A stretch of DNA of 64,000 nucleotides from Shewanella salipaludis. GTDB lineage: Bacteria; Pseudomonadota; Gammaproteobacteria; Enterobacterales; Shewanellaceae. The position numbers and the translations under genes were made by a program. This document shows positions 1-9,015 of this stretch, piece by piece (position 1 is the stretch's first letter; each line of letters begins with the position of its first letter). The stretch spans positions 37,597 through 101,596 of the forward strand of contig NZ_JAAXYH010000014.1 of NCBI RefSeq assembly GCF_012911865.1. The letters are read 5' to 3'. A model generated the notes under the pieces. It did not search any database. It saw nothing but the letters and a program-made list of their open reading frames with translations, and had not been told where the DNA came from.

Positions 1-41
1 CTGCCGAGCAGCGAGAGTGTCACAAGCCGATTTACACGCAT
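1..41 (-). CDS. Partial ORF, start of a probable exported protein
   Basis: The reverse strand opens an ATG at 41-39 preceded by an AAGGAA Shine-Dalgarno at about 49-54. The thirteen readable residues begin MRVNRLVTLSLLG: a basic start followed by hydrophobic residues, as in a signal peptide. The rest lies outside the window, so no function can be given. The 225 bp between it and the next gene contain nothing else I recognise. Confidence 0.45.
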   Translation of the reverse strand, partial: MRVNRLVTLSLLG

Positions 42-266
42 GGCGGGTTCCTTCTTTTAGTTTGGAATGTTCCTCGAGCATTGGCCTGTACCGGCTAACA
101 CTGTCCGCAGCAAGGTATAGCCCTTGACGAATCCAGTTGTCTTTGAAACCTTTTGATAAGAATTGAAACCATTAAAAATCAGCTAATTGCAGTTTTTTCT
201 GGCGGGCGGAGACAGGCACGTTAGCTCTGGGGGGCGAATGCAGATTTCGGGTTAGCGAGTGAAGCG

Positions 267-1286
267 TTAAGCCTGGGGGCCGGCGCCATCGGCTTGGGTT
301 GGCGGAGCGGCGCGTTGCAGTAAGGGTTGCAGCAAGAGGTATAAGGTCTCAGAGTCCACGGCTATGCCCTGGGCACCATGGGCCAGCACCAGCTTCCGCT
401 GCGCCTCGGATGGCATTATGGTGTAGAGATATATAGGGGTGTGATTGCCGCCGGCGCGCACTGCCTGTGTCAGTTTTAAGCCTGCCAGCGGTTCCTCGCC
501 CCGGCCCATGTCCGTGATGATGGCATCATACTTGTACATGGAGAGCAGCATCATGGCCTCTGCCGTGGTGCTTGTGATATAGACGGCCAGGTGATGGCGC
601 TGCAGATATTGGCGTTCTGCCTCGTTGTTCTGTGGATGATCGTCTACCCAGAGAATACGCCCCTTGACCCCTTGGGGCTCACCTATCTCCAGCCTATCTC
701 GTGTCTCGCCAGGCCAGAGTGCCATGCCGCCAAGCAGGGCGGCGAGCAGGCCGCCGGCGATGAGCGCCGGTCGCAGCAGGCGGCGATATGTTGCGGCGCT
801 TGCCGAGGGAGGTGCAATTTGCTGCGCCGAAGAGCCGGCTCGCTGAGGCCGAGTCAAGCCGGCGTCGGCATGGCTCTCGACATAGTTTTCAGCATGGGTT
901 TCGGCCTGGCTCTCGGCATAGGTTTCGGCATGGCTTTCGCTATTGGGCGCGGCATCCAGGACTGTGCCCGGCTGCAAACGGGTCGCGACTTCGTGGGACA
1001 GGCGATAACCCCGACCATGCAGCGTCTGGATTAGCGGCACCTCCAGCCCGGCGGCCTTGAATAGCTTGCGGCTGTCTGAAATCAACCTGGCAACCGACCA
1101 GTTGCTGACCACGGTATTGGGCCAGATCCTCTCCAGCAGCAAGGCCTGATCGCAGTGCGCCGGGTAAGCCTCAATCAAGAGCTCCAGCAGGCTGATCACC
1201 CGATCGTCACAGTTCATGGGTGTCCCGTTGCAACTTAGGCTGCGGCGGGTAATATCGATACTGAAGGCGTCGAATCGGTAATGCAT
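267..1286 (-). CDS. Winged-helix / transmembrane / receiver-domain regulator
   Basis: An N-terminal OmpR/ToxR-type winged-helix DNA-binding domain (about residues 1-100, ending in the typical HGRGYRL strand) is followed by a Glu/Ala/His repeat linker. Then come a basic RRLLR stretch, one hydrophobic segment (LIAGGLLAALLGGMALW) and a C-terminal response-regulator receiver fold. The receiver shows the acidic pair (WVDDHPQN), the phospho-acceptor position (IITDMG) and a late YTIMPSE strand. ToxR/CadC proteins normally carry a sensor domain outside the membrane; a receiver there would lack access to cytoplasmic histidine kinases. I chose the ATG at 1286 because GGGAT precedes it; an upstream in-frame ATG at 1310 lacks a ribosome site. 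It is divergent from uvrD. Target and signal are unknown. Confidence 0.8.
   Translation of the reverse strand: MHYRFDAFSIDITRRSLSCNGTPMNCDDRVISLLELLIEAYPAHCDQALLLERIWPNTVVSNWSVARLISDSRKLFKAAGLEVPLIQTLHGRGYRLSHEVATRLQPGTVLDAAPNSESHAETYAESQAETHAENYVESHADAGLTRPQRAGSSAQQIAPPSASAATYRRLLRPALIAGGLLAALLGGMALWPGETRDRLEIGEPQGVKGRILWVDDHPQNNEAERQYLQRHHLAVYITSTTAEAMMLLSMYKYDAIITDMGRGEEPLAGLKLTQAVRAGGNHTPIYLYTIMPSEAQRKLVLAHGAQGIAVDSETLYLLLQPLLQRAAPPTQADGAGPQA
867..938 (-). repeat. Six 12-bp coding repeats in the regulator linker
   Basis: Six consecutive 12-bp units (867-878, 879-890, 891-902, 903-914, 915-926, 927-938) each encode a four-residue word of the form E[S/T/N][H/Y/Q]A (one ends in V). They form the linker between the DNA-binding domain and the membrane segment. 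In-frame units can expand or shrink without breaking the gene, so linker length probably varies between strains. Confidence 0.85.
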
Positions 1287-1450
1287 GGCGATCCCGAATG
1301 AGTACGGCATGTTAATTAAATGTTGATTCGATATTGAAGCGCAAAGAGGACCCCAGAGTCAAATACGTTGTCGGGTTTTTAGTGGCGCAGGAGGGGCGCT
1401 CAGGGTGGGATTCTTCTGTTATAATGCCGGCTCATTTTTTGGAGGCGAGA

Positions 1451-3628
1451 ATGGACGTATCTACTTTACTGGACGGCCTGAACGATAAACAGCGCGAAGC
1501 CGTGGCGGCGCCGCAGTCGAGCATGCTGGTGTTGGCGGGCGCAGGTAGTGGCAAGACCCGGGTCTTGACCCATAGGATCGCCTGGCTGATGCAGGTCGAA
1601 CAGCAGAGTCCCTATTCCATTCTGGCGGTGACCTTCACCAACAAGGCCGCGGCCGAGATGCGCGAGCGGGTCGAGAAGGTCGCCGGCAGCAACATGGGAC
1701 GCATGTGGATAGGCACCTTCCATGGCCTGGCCCACCGCTTGCTGCGCACCCACTTTCAGGACGCCGGTCTGCCCCAGAGCTTCCAGATCATAGACTCGGA
1801 CGATCAGCTGCGGCTGCTCAAGCGTATCCTCAAGAGCCTGAACCTGGACGAGAAACAGTATCCACCGCGCCAGGCGGCGGGTTATATCAACGCCAAGAAA
1901 GATCAGGGCCTGAGACCCAAGCACATAGACGCCGGCGGCTTCCCCATAGAGCAGAACCTGCTGAAGATTTATCAGATCTACCAGGAGTCCTGCGATCGCG
2001 CCGGGCTGGTGGATTTTGCCGAAATTTTGCTGCGGGCCCACGAGCTGTGGCTCAACAAGCCGCACCTGCTGGCCCATTACCAGGACAGGTTCAAGCACAT
2101 ACTGGTGGACGAGTTCCAGGACACCAACGCCATCCAATACGCCTGGATCCGGGTGCTGGCGGGCAACACGGCCAACGTCATGATAGTGGGCGACGACGAT
2201 CAGTCCATCTACGGCTGGCGCGGCGCCCAGGTGGAGAACCTGCACAGATTCCTCAAGGACTTCCCCTCGGCCAGCACCATACGCCTGGAGCAGAACTACC
2301 GTTCAACCGGCAATATTCTCAAGGCTTCCAACGAGCTGATCGCCAACAACCCCGACCGTATGGGCAAGGAGCTGTGGACCGACGACAAGGATGGCGAGCC
2401 CATCTCCCTCTACTGCGCCTTCAACGAGATGGACGAGGCGCGCTTCATCGTCGGCCGCATCAACGACTGGCAGGACAAGGGCGGCGCCTTGAGCGACTGC
2501 GCCATCCTCTATCGTTCCAACGCCCAGTCGCGGGTGTTGGAAGAAGCCCTGCTGCATAAGGGCCTGGCCTATCGCATCTACGGCGGCCTGCGTTTCTTCG
2601 AGCGTCAGGAAATCAAGGACGCCATGGGCTATCTGCGCCTCATCAATAACAAGGATGACGATGCCGCCTTCGAGCGGGTGGTCAACACCCCGCCACGCGG
2701 CATAGGCGATCGCACCCTGGACATACTGCGCAGCACCGCCCGCCAGCAGGACCTGACCCTGTGGCAGGCCTGTTTGCGGCTGCTGGAAGAGAAAGTGCTC
2801 GCCGGCCGCGCTGCCAACGCGGTGCGCGGCTTCATGGACTTGATAGTCACACTGCGTCAGGAAACGGAAGAACAGCCCCTGTATCGCATGGCGGATACTG
2901 TCATTCAGGCCTCTGGCCTCAAGGCCATGTACGAGGCGGAAAAAGGCGAGAAGGCCCACGCCCGTATCGAAAACCTCGAGGAATTGGTCACCGCGGCGCG
3001 CACCTTCGAGATGCCCGAGGAGCTGGAGGACATGGGCGAGCTCAACGCCTTCCTGTCCCACGCGGCGCTGGAAGCCGGCGAAGGCCAGGCCGACGCCTTC
3101 AGCGACGCGGTGCAGTTGATGACGCTGCATTCGGCCAAGGGACTGGAATTTCCCATGGTATTCATGGCCGGAGTGGAAGAGGGCATCTTCCCCAGCAAGA
3201 TGGCGCTGGAAGAGGGCGACCGCCTCGATGAGGAACGCCGTCTCTGTTACGTGGGCATGACCCGCGCCATGCAGAAACTCTATATCACCTACGCCGAGTC
3301 GCGGCGCATCTATGGCCGCGAGGACTACGCCAGGCCATCGCGTTTCATCAAGGAGATCCCCGCCGAGTTTGTCGAGGAGATCCGCCTCAAGGCGCAGGTG
3401 TCCGTGCCCATGGCCAACAGCCGCTTCAGCAACCAGAGCAACGCCAGGAGTGCTGCCGGCAACGACACCGGGTTCAATGTCGGTCAGCGGGTGCGTCATC
3501 CCAAGTTCGGTGATGGCAAGGTCACCAATTTCGAGGGCAGCGGCGCCCAGGCCAGGGTGCAGGTGAGCTTCAGCGATTTCGGCAGCAAGTGGCTGATGGT
3601 GGCCTATGCCCGCCTGGAGGCCTGCTAG
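1451..3628 (+). CDS. uvrD: DNA helicase II UvrD
   Basis: This is a superfamily 1A 3'-5' helicase that removes the incised oligonucleotide in nucleotide excision repair and acts in mismatch repair. All motifs are visible: Walker A AGAGSGKTR, DEFQDTN, GDDDQSIYGWRGA, QNYRST, LHSAKGLEF and YVGMTRA. The C-terminus ends in the UvrD-type tail. The open frame extends upstream to 1334, but the start MDVSTLLDGLNDKQREAV matches the well-known UvrD N-terminus. An AGGCGAG ribosome site precedes it, giving 725 residues, the family length. A TATAAT box lies at 1420-1425. I did not see a convincing LexA box. Confidence 0.96.
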   Translation: MDVSTLLDGLNDKQREAVAAPQSSMLVLAGAGSGKTRVLTHRIAWLMQVEQQSPYSILAVTFTNKAAAEMRERVEKVAGSNMGRMWIGTFHGLAHRLLRTHFQDAGLPQSFQIIDSDDQLRLLKRILKSLNLDEKQYPPRQAAGYINAKKDQGLRPKHIDAGGFPIEQNLLKIYQIYQESCDRAGLVDFAEILLRAHELWLNKPHLLAHYQDRFKHILVDEFQDTNAIQYAWIRVLAGNTANVMIVGDDDQSIYGWRGAQVENLHRFLKDFPSASTIRLEQNYRSTGNILKASNELIANNPDRMGKELWTDDKDGEPISLYCAFNEMDEARFIVGRINDWQDKGGALSDCAILYRSNAQSRVLEEALLHKGLAYRIYGGLRFFERQEIKDAMGYLRLINNKDDDAAFERVVNTPPRGIGDRTLDILRSTARQQDLTLWQACLRLLEEKVLAGRAANAVRGFMDLIVTLRQETEEQPLYRMADTVIQASGLKAMYEAEKGEKAHARIENLEELVTAARTFEMPEELEDMGELNAFLSHAALEAGEGQADAFSDAVQLMTLHSAKGLEFPMVFMAGVEEGIFPSKMALEEGDRLDEERRLCYVGMTRAMQKLYITYAESRRIYGREDYARPSRFIKEIPAEFVEEIRLKAQVSVPMANSRFSNQSNARSAAGNDTGFNVGQRVRHPKFGDGKVTNFEGSGAQARVQVSFSDFGSKWLMVAYARLEAC

Positions 3629-3645
3629 GCCCACGCCGCCGGCAC

Positions 3646-3673
3646 GAAATCGACAGTAAGAAATCGACAGTAA
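3646..3673. repeat. Two 14-bp direct repeats between uvrD and ubiA
   Basis: The word GAAATCGACAGTAA occurs twice back to back in the short gap after uvrD. No role is evident, and it looks like a small tandem duplication. Confidence 0.6.
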
Positions 3674-3732
3674 GAAACTGGTGCTACTAGCTGATGTTTA
3701 AACAAAAATATAATAAAGCCGCAGGGAGCCGA

Positions 3733-4608
3733 ATGAATATGAATGCCAAGTTGAGCGCCAAACTGGATGCCTACGCCCGCCTGTCGCGCATCGACAGGCC
3801 CATAGGCACCTTGCTGCTGCTCTGGCCCTGTTTGATGGCGCTGCTGTTGGCGGCGGGCGGCATGCCGGATCTCAAGGTGTTGTTGATCTTTGTCCTCGGC
3901 GTTTTCATCATGCGCGCCAATGGCTGCGTGATCAACGACTATGCCGACCGTAACCTGGATGCCCATGTGGAGCGCACCAAATCGCGGCCATTGGCCAGCG
4001 GCGAAGTCGGCAGCAAGGAGGCGCTGCTCCTGTTCCTGGTGCTCGGCCTGTTGGCGCTGGGCCTGGTGTTGCTGCTCAATCCCCTGGTGCTCAAGCTGTC
4101 CGTGGTCGGCATCATACTCACCATAGCCTATCCCTTCACCAAGCGGGTGACCAACATGCCGCAGATGTTCCTCGGCATTGTCTGGAGCTGGTCCATTCCC
4201 ATGGCCTATGCGGCGCAGCTGGGCGAGGTGCCGCCCGAGGCCTGGTGGCTGTTTGCCGCCAATTGGTGCTGGACCGTGGCCTACGACACCATGTACGCCA
4301 TAGTGGACAGGGATGATGACTTGAAAGTGGGCATCAAATCCACCGCCATACTGTTCGGTCGCTTCGACAGGCAGATCATCGGCGCCTTCCAGCTGGCCGC
4401 GCTCTTGTGCTTTGGCGCCGCAGGTCTCGCCGCCGACCGTGGCCTGACCTACGGCCTGGGACTGCTGGCCTTCACAGGCTTTGGCCTCTACCAGCAGCGG
4501 CTGATCTTCCGCCATGAGCGCGCCGCCTGCTTCAAGGCGTTTCTGAATAACAACTGGGCCGGCATGGGATTGTTTGTGGCGCTGGGCGCCGACTATCTGC
4601 TGGGCTGA
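3733..4608 (+). CDS. ubiA: 4-hydroxybenzoate octaprenyltransferase
   Basis: This integral membrane prenyltransferase attaches the polyprenyl chain to 4-hydroxybenzoate in ubiquinone synthesis. Both Mg-diphosphate motifs are present: [20 protein letters not shown] in the first cytoplasmic loop and [12 protein letters not shown] in the second. Several hydrophobic helices span the protein. The track start at 3694 is in frame, but the ATG at 3733 follows GGGAG at 3724-3728 and gives a 291-residue protein close to the family length. It lies on the same strand as uvrD, about 100 bp downstream, and may be cotranscribed. Confidence 0.94.
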   Translation: MNMNAKLSAKLDAYARLSRIDRPIGTLLLLWPCLMALLLAAGGMPDLKVLLIFVLGVFIMRANGCVINDYADRNLDAHVERTKSRPLASGEVGSKEALLLFLVLGLLALGLVLLLNPLVLKLSVVGIILTIAYPFTKRVTNMPQMFLGIVWSWSIPMAYAAQLGEVPPEAWWLFAANWCWTVAYDTMYAIVDRDDDLKVGIKSTAILFGRFDRQIIGAFQLAALLCFGAAGLAADRGLTYGLGLLAFTGFGLYQQRLIFRHERAACFKAFLNNNWAGMGLFVALGADYLLG

Positions 4609-5076
4609 CAGCTGAGTCGGGTTCTGCTTAGGTCAGGTTTGTGGCCTGGGAGTGTATTTTTCAAACTGAGTTTGGATATAAAGCGCGGGCTTTCAGTGCC
4701 ATCTTTAAAGAGCGTCGACCGAGAGGGGAGCAGCCATTCCCTCTTGCCTCTCTGTTTATCTGTTTATCTGTTTATCTGTTTACGTGAGTCCTTATCGCCC
4801 CGATTTTGTGGTATTCCCCGTGCTATGGGCCCTGAGTCAGCGCTTATTGCTTCCCATCCCGGGTTTACCTGGGGATTACAGCGGCTTGTGACGAAAGACG
4901 CTGATGGCTATGACTTGTATTTGGAGCATGGTTGGACAGGTAAACCAAGCCTTGAACTTCCCATTAAATTTAAGTAAGGGCTTGGAATTGAAGAAAGCCA
5001 TGTAAAATGAGCTTAGGTAAGATAACCATACAAGTTGCTTGCGATTGTTGCGAGTGTGAGTTCATAAGGGAAAATA
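4609..5076. other. Intergenic stretch with a doubtful 112-codon ORF
   Basis: An ORF at 4639-4977 (+) runs through an 8-bp tandem repeat and has no ribosome site or recognisable domain. Its last ~50 residues (from MGPESALIASHPGF) are less low-complexity and could be the end of a decayed gene. I do not annotate it as a gene. Confidence 0.4.
4751..4782. repeat. Four perfect 8-bp tandem repeats
   Basis: TCTGTTTA is repeated four times without a mismatch. Because 8 is not a multiple of 3, slippage here would shift any reading frame crossing it. The only crossing frame is the doubtful ORF at 4639-4977. Confidence 0.9.
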
Positions 5077-5353
5077 GTGAACAAACCTGATTACTCAACT
5101 TATTCGATGGAAGAGCTTCTCGACTGCCAGGAGATGATTGACAAAGAGGCGTGGCCTGAACGCTATCAAGAGATATTGGCTACAATCGAGCCAAAGGTTA
5201 GTGCAAGCCCATCGCAAGCCGCAGTGAATAAACGTATTCGCTTTGAGAATTTTTGCTACGAATTATCCAGAGAGTTATGCTGGAGCTTGAGTGATGAATT
5301 TTCATCTATTGCTTCACTCTTCTCTGAACATTACAGGAATAAGCTACCAAATG
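5077..5353 (+). pseudogene. 5' part of a small gene split by an IS element
   Basis: A GTG start follows AAGGG at 5066-5070. The 92 codons up to the insertion encode an acidic helical domain (YSMEELLDCQEMID, then WPERYQEILATIE). The frame then enters the insertion sequence and stops at 5371-5373. Removing the element and one copy of the AATG duplication joins this half in frame to 6549-6703. The restored gene has 144 codons including the stop. The family is not recognised, and the intact product would have a C-terminal zinc ribbon. Confidence 0.8.
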
Positions 5354-5401
5354 TGACCTTTCCCCTGAATTAGTACCAGTCATCCTGTGAGAATTCCTTC
5401 A

Positions 5402-6154
5402 TTATGCCACTCGTTTTGCAAATTCACTTGGTGGCAGATAATTCAGTGAGCTGTGCGGGCGCACTTCATTGTAATGTGTCCGCCAATGCGCTATTTCTTG
5501 CCTTGCTTCGTGCAAATCCCTAAACCAATGTTGGTTGAGACAGGCATCCCGAAACTTACCGTTAAAACTTTCTACGAAGGCGTTTTGTGTTGGCTTACCC
5601 GGCTGGATGAAGCTCAGTTTTACGTCCTGCGACTTTGACCAGAAGAACATCGCCTTACTGGTAAACTCGGGGCCGTTATCACAGACTATTGATTGCGGGC
5701 GTTGACGCTGTGCTATTAGTTGCTTCAAGAAACGCGATACCTGCTCGCCAGAGAGTGACACGTCGGCAAGCTGTCCGATGCATTCACGACTGTAGTCATC
5801 GACGACATTGAGTACCCGGAAGCGTCTGCCACTTGCCAGTTGATCTGAAACGAAGTCCATCGACCAGCGTTCGTTGATACCATTGGGTAACGATATGGGA
5901 ATGCGGGGGCGTATCAGCTTCTTACGTTGCTTGGTACGAACCTGGAGGCCCAATTCGGTATACAACCGGTAGGTACGCTTCTTGTTGTCGACCAGGCCTT
6001 CCGCCTTGAGCAAGCCATGCAGCAGCAAATAACCATAGCGCGGATAGCGTACTGCCAACTCTTTCAAGCGGGATTTCACTGCCTCATCATCCCGGGAAAT
6101 ACCAACATAACGCGCTGTCGTCCTGCCGCTGCAAAACAGCAGGCTCTCACTCAT
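5402..6154 (-). CDS. IS3-family transposase OrfB (catalytic part)
   Basis: This is the DDE integrase core. Catalytic residues are visible in VVDDYSRE, VCDNGPEFTS and FVESFNGKFRD, and the end is RPHSSLNYLPPSEFAKR as usual. The first ATG (6154) overlaps a TGA in the frame that a -1 slip from orfA would enter (ATGA at 6154-6151). A simple -1 frameshift therefore stops before the catalytic domain. Either OrfB is made by translational coupling, or a one-base indel has disabled the OrfAB fusion. Confidence 0.9.
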   Translation of the reverse strand: MSESLLFCSGRTTARYVGISRDDEAVKSRLKELAVRYPRYGYLLLHGLLKAEGLVDNKKRTYRLYTELGLQVRTKQRKKLIRPRIPISLPNGINERWSMDFVSDQLASGRRFRVLNVVDDYSRECIGQLADVSLSGEQVSRFLKQLIAQRQRPQSIVCDNGPEFTSKAMFFWSKSQDVKLSFIQPGKPTQNAFVESFNGKFRDACLNQHWFRDLHEARQEIAHWRTHYNEVRPHSSLNYLPPSEFAKRVA

Positions 6155-6203
6155 GTTGTGTATTGTCTTCGCCGGACTAACCCCTGCTTTTTAGCCGCTG
6201 GCG

Positions 6204-6470
6204 TCACCACTTTTTTGAGACGACATCTTTCAACACGGCATTATCCAACATGGCTTCAGCCAACAGTTTTTTCAGCTTAGTGTTTTCGCTTTCCAGTTCT
6301 TTCAGGCGCTTGGCGTCGCTAACCTCCATGCCACCGTACTTGGATTTCCAGCGATAAAAGGTGCCTTGGGCAATGCCGTAACGCCGGCAAATGTCTTCGA
6401 CCTTGCAGCCGGATTCATGCTCCTTGAGGGCACCGATGATTTGCTCTTCCGTAAAACGTTTCTTCTTCAT
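6204..6470 (-). CDS. IS3-family transposase OrfA
   Basis: An 88-residue helix-turn-helix protein with a C-terminal leucine-zipper-like stretch (LKELESENTKLKKLLAE). It binds the terminal repeats. AGGAG lies 8 nt before the ATG. Near its end is an A6G run (6210-6216 on the plus strand, read on the minus strand), the classic -1 slippery site of IS3 elements. Confidence 0.9.
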   Translation of the reverse strand: MKKKRFTEEQIIGALKEHESGCKVEDICRRYGIAQGTFYRWKSKYGGMEVSDAKRLKELESENTKLKKLLAEAMLDNAVLKDVVSKKW

Positions 6471-6548
6471 TGTCAGATCTCCTGGTTACTAGCGTAATCG
6501 GAAATCTCACATTCGTCATGGTGTTAAATCTGGGGGAAAGGTCAAATG

Positions 6549-6703
6549 TTTTAGCCTATGAACTGTGTCCAATTTGTAATGGGGCTATCTCCGGCAGCAA
6601 AGGGTTTATAGGCTGGAAGATTAAGTGTGATAATTGCAAAATTGTCGGTAGAGTTGCTCAAATTGTTCGAAGCTCACCTTCCGCAACAGGGAGTGATTGT
6701 TAA
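6549..6703 (+). pseudogene. 3' part of the IS-split gene (zinc ribbon)
   Basis: This half continues the reading frame of 5077-5353 after excision of the IS. It begins at NVLAYELCPICNG and contains two CxxC pairs (CPIC and CDNC about 20 residues later), a treble-clef/zinc-ribbon pattern, then a TAA at 6701-6703. An ORF from 6470 also reads through it, but that start lies in the IS. Confidence 0.78.
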
Positions 6704-6783
6704 TGGCTGGCTGTCACATGAGTAATAAAAATATGTTAAGTTGCTAATAGTATAGTCATTTTTCTCCTTTGCTATTGAGTATT

Positions 6784-7665
6784 CTAACAAGCAATTCTAT
6801 TTTTAAGCCAGTCCAAAAAACCGAAAGCAGTTTGGTTGTGCCTGCTTCTTTCAGGGATAATGCAGTAGTAATCAAGGCCTGTTAGGGTATTTGAAACTTC
6901 ATCGAGTCCTTGTCGCAACCATCCTTGAGATAACGGCATTTTAACTAAAAGCTCACTAAGAATTGCAATGCCTTGTCCGGCAAGTGCCGCCTGTAAGATC
7001 TGATTTTCATCATTATAATATCGGATAGTAAAATGCTTGTTGTCAGGGACAACACCTTCTAGCAATTCTTGATAGTTTTGCTGGGTTAGCCTGGTATTTT
7101 TCCATTTTACACATAAAAACGTCCAGTCTTCTCGCTTGTTCAAATCCTGCCAATATCTTGGGGTTGCAAAACATCCCTGGGACTCGTTGATGAGTAATTC
7201 TGCCTCCGGCTGATTGGTGAATGTGCCATAGCGGATGACCATATCAATCCCTTTGTCAGCTTCTAGATTATTGAGCTCGTCATTGGCACGAATTTGGATA
7301 TCAATCTTGGGCACCATATTGTGAAAATCCCCTAAATTAGGCACCAACCACATGGCCGCAAATGAATTTGTTGTGCTTATTCGTAATGTATCCGCTGTCT
7401 CTGTGATGACATTGACGGTAAGCATCAATTCTCGCAGTACTCTGGTTGCAGTATCTGCAAGTAGCTCACCCTCTGATGTCAGTGACACCGAACGCGTATG
7501 ACGTAGAAATAGCTTTAAATGCAATGCATCCTCAAGGCTTCTTATCTGATGAGAAATTGCTGTCGGTGACACATTCAGCTCTTCAGCTGCCAGCTTAAAG
7601 CTCTTCAACCTCGCCGAGGCCTCAAAAGCCTTGATACTGGTTAATGATGGGAGGTGCTTAAACAT
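6784..7665 (-). CDS. LysR-family transcriptional regulator (GcvA-like)
   Basis: An N-terminal LysR helix-turn-helix (LPSLTSIKAFEASARLKSF, SPTAISHQIRSLE) is followed by a LysR substrate-binding domain; 293 residues, the usual length. It is divergent from the azoreductase-like gene 115 bp away, the standard arrangement for a regulator and its target. A 114-bp piece homologous to its 3' end recurs at 12071-12184. The sequence is more AT-rich than the uvrD-ubiA side. Confidence 0.9.
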   Translation of the reverse strand: MFKHLPSLTSIKAFEASARLKSFKLAAEELNVSPTAISHQIRSLEDALHLKLFLRHTRSVSLTSEGELLADTATRVLRELMLTVNVITETADTLRISTTNSFAAMWLVPNLGDFHNMVPKIDIQIRANDELNNLEADKGIDMVIRYGTFTNQPEAELLINESQGCFATPRYWQDLNKREDWTFLCVKWKNTRLTQQNYQELLEGVVPDNKHFTIRYYNDENQILQAALAGQGIAILSELLVKMPLSQGWLRQGLDEVSNTLTGLDYYCIIPERSRHNQTAFGFLDWLKNRIAC

Positions 7666-7780
7666 TTGAGATGACTATAGATGAATAAAATGAATCTATA
7701 GTAAAAATCTTATCCTTTGTCAATGGAGAGTCGTAAATAGACAATGCTCAATACCTTATGTTTAACAATAGAGAGTACGT

Positions 7781-8470
7781 ATGAAAAACCTACTTAAAAT
7801 AGATGCAAGCGCACGATGTTATGATAGCGATGAGAGACGTCATAATTCAATCTCAAAAGAACTTGGTCATTTGTTTGTTGATGAATGGATGAAAAATAAT
7901 CATCAAGACAGGATTGGCCAGAGAGATTTAGGGTTAACTCCTCCAGCCTTTATCTCACAGAGCTGGATAGCGGCAGTGTTTACGCCTCTTGAAAAGCGAA
8001 CATCAGAACAGCATGAGTTGTTGGCTGAATCTGATACTTATATTGATGAGGTTGCCCAAGCCGATGTCATCATCATAACGGCGCCTATGTATAACTACGG
8101 AATGCCAGCCGTACTCAAAGCTTGGTTTGATCAGATAATACGGGTCAACAAAACTTTTACCTTCGATCTGGCAAGAGGTGATTTCCCACTTGAGCCAATT
8201 ATGTCGGGTAAAACACTCATTCTTTTGTCATCTTGCGGTGAGTTTGACTTTGGACCCGGTGGGATAAGAGAGCAGATGAACCATCTGGGTCCACACATAC
8301 GTGTATTGAGCAAATATCTGGGAGTTGAACATTTCTATGAGATACGCTCTGAATATCAGGAGTTTGCCGATGAACGCCATGAACTATCGCTATTGAGTGC
8401 TAAAAATTCCATTATTGAACTCGTGGATAAGTTAAATGCGGAATGCCATCACAGGCATAAATTTGCTTAG
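7781..8470 (+). CDS. FMN-dependent NADH:quinone reductase / azoreductase-like
   Basis: A flavodoxin-like fold of the AzoR/MdaB type. It starts LLKIDASAR with the phosphate-binding loop region, has the FMN motif APMYNYGMPAVLKAWFDQI, and the second flavin loop SCGEFDFGPGG. Such enzymes reduce quinones or azo compounds by two electrons with NADH and limit redox stress. It is divergent from, and probably controlled by, the LysR gene. The substrate cannot be read from sequence. Confidence 0.85.
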   Translation: MKNLLKIDASARCYDSDERRHNSISKELGHLFVDEWMKNNHQDRIGQRDLGLTPPAFISQSWIAAVFTPLEKRTSEQHELLAESDTYIDEVAQADVIIITAPMYNYGMPAVLKAWFDQIIRVNKTFTFDLARGDFPLEPIMSGKTLILLSSCGEFDFGPGGIREQMNHLGPHIRVLSKYLGVEHFYEIRSEYQEFADERHELSLLSAKNSIIELVDKLNAECHHRHKFA

Positions 8471-9015
8471 CCTCCGAAGTCAGCCTTACTCAATGCCGCA
8501 ATAGAGCAAAACAGGCACAGTTGCCTCACTTGCCTCAGTGCCCGTAGAGGTAATATCTTCTACATTTTTCTCCGCTTTCTCTGGGAACAGTGCCTCTTAG
8601 CCCCATTATCTTCGGCGGGGCGTGTTCTCCTTTTGTAATCGGCAGATAAGCCGCAGCTGATTGGGGCCATCTGGGGGATTACCTTTTAATTCTATTCAGT
8701 AAGCATTGCAAGCCACTGCATACGAAATTGAAGTGGCTTGGATGAGGGAAATACGTATGGAAACGCAGTAAGGTAAAGAAAGGAGCGAGAGCATCCATGT
8801 GTTTTATTGAAGCTAGTTCGAAGATGAAACTGCAGTTATAAAGCTCCTGTCTATAAATACCACCATCCCCATAGAGCTGTTGACAGATTGTATCAAAGTT
8901 GTTATTTTACTGGTGAGATTGAGGTGTATCACTTTGATTTTTTTGCGTTAAAAACAAATAAAAGCTCACGCAATATTAGAAAATGAGCAAAACAGATAAC
9001 CAAGGGAATGATAGC
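8471..9015. other. 545-bp intergenic region before the TonB receptor
   Basis: No ORF of substance. A 9-bp inverted repeat (CAAGCCACT 8709-8717 and AGTGGCTTG 8732-8740, 14-bp loop) is the one clear structure; it lacks a T-run, so it is more likely an operator or mRNA hairpin than a terminator. The last 150 bp are AT-rich and presumably hold the receptor promoter. Confidence 0.45.

Larger units (their letters stand above)
5354..6544 (-). mobile_element. IS3-family (IS407-group) insertion sequence, 1191 bp
   Basis: The ends are imperfect inverted repeats beginning TGACCTTTCCCC on both sides (5354 inward and 6544 inward). They are flanked by a 4-bp target duplication AATG (5350-5353 and 6545-6548). 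The element carries orfA and orfB in different frames on the minus strand. Terminal TGACC, a 4-bp duplication and an OrfA of the MKKKRFTEEQIIGALKE type fit the IS407 group. It interrupts a small zinc-ribbon gene, and both halves of that gene remain readable. Confidence 0.93.

Noticed and set aside
1416..1431. LexA (SOS) box before uvrD
   Set aside because: CTGT is followed eight bases later by CGGC rather than ACAG; only one half-site is present.
2303..3634. Long minus-strand frame opposite uvrD
   Set aside because: It is the antisense shadow of uvrD; uvrD has all helicase motifs and the shadow has none.
8709..8740. Inverted repeat as a terminator of the azoreductase gene
   Set aside because: No T-run and 240 bp after the stop codon; more likely an operator or an accidental dyad.
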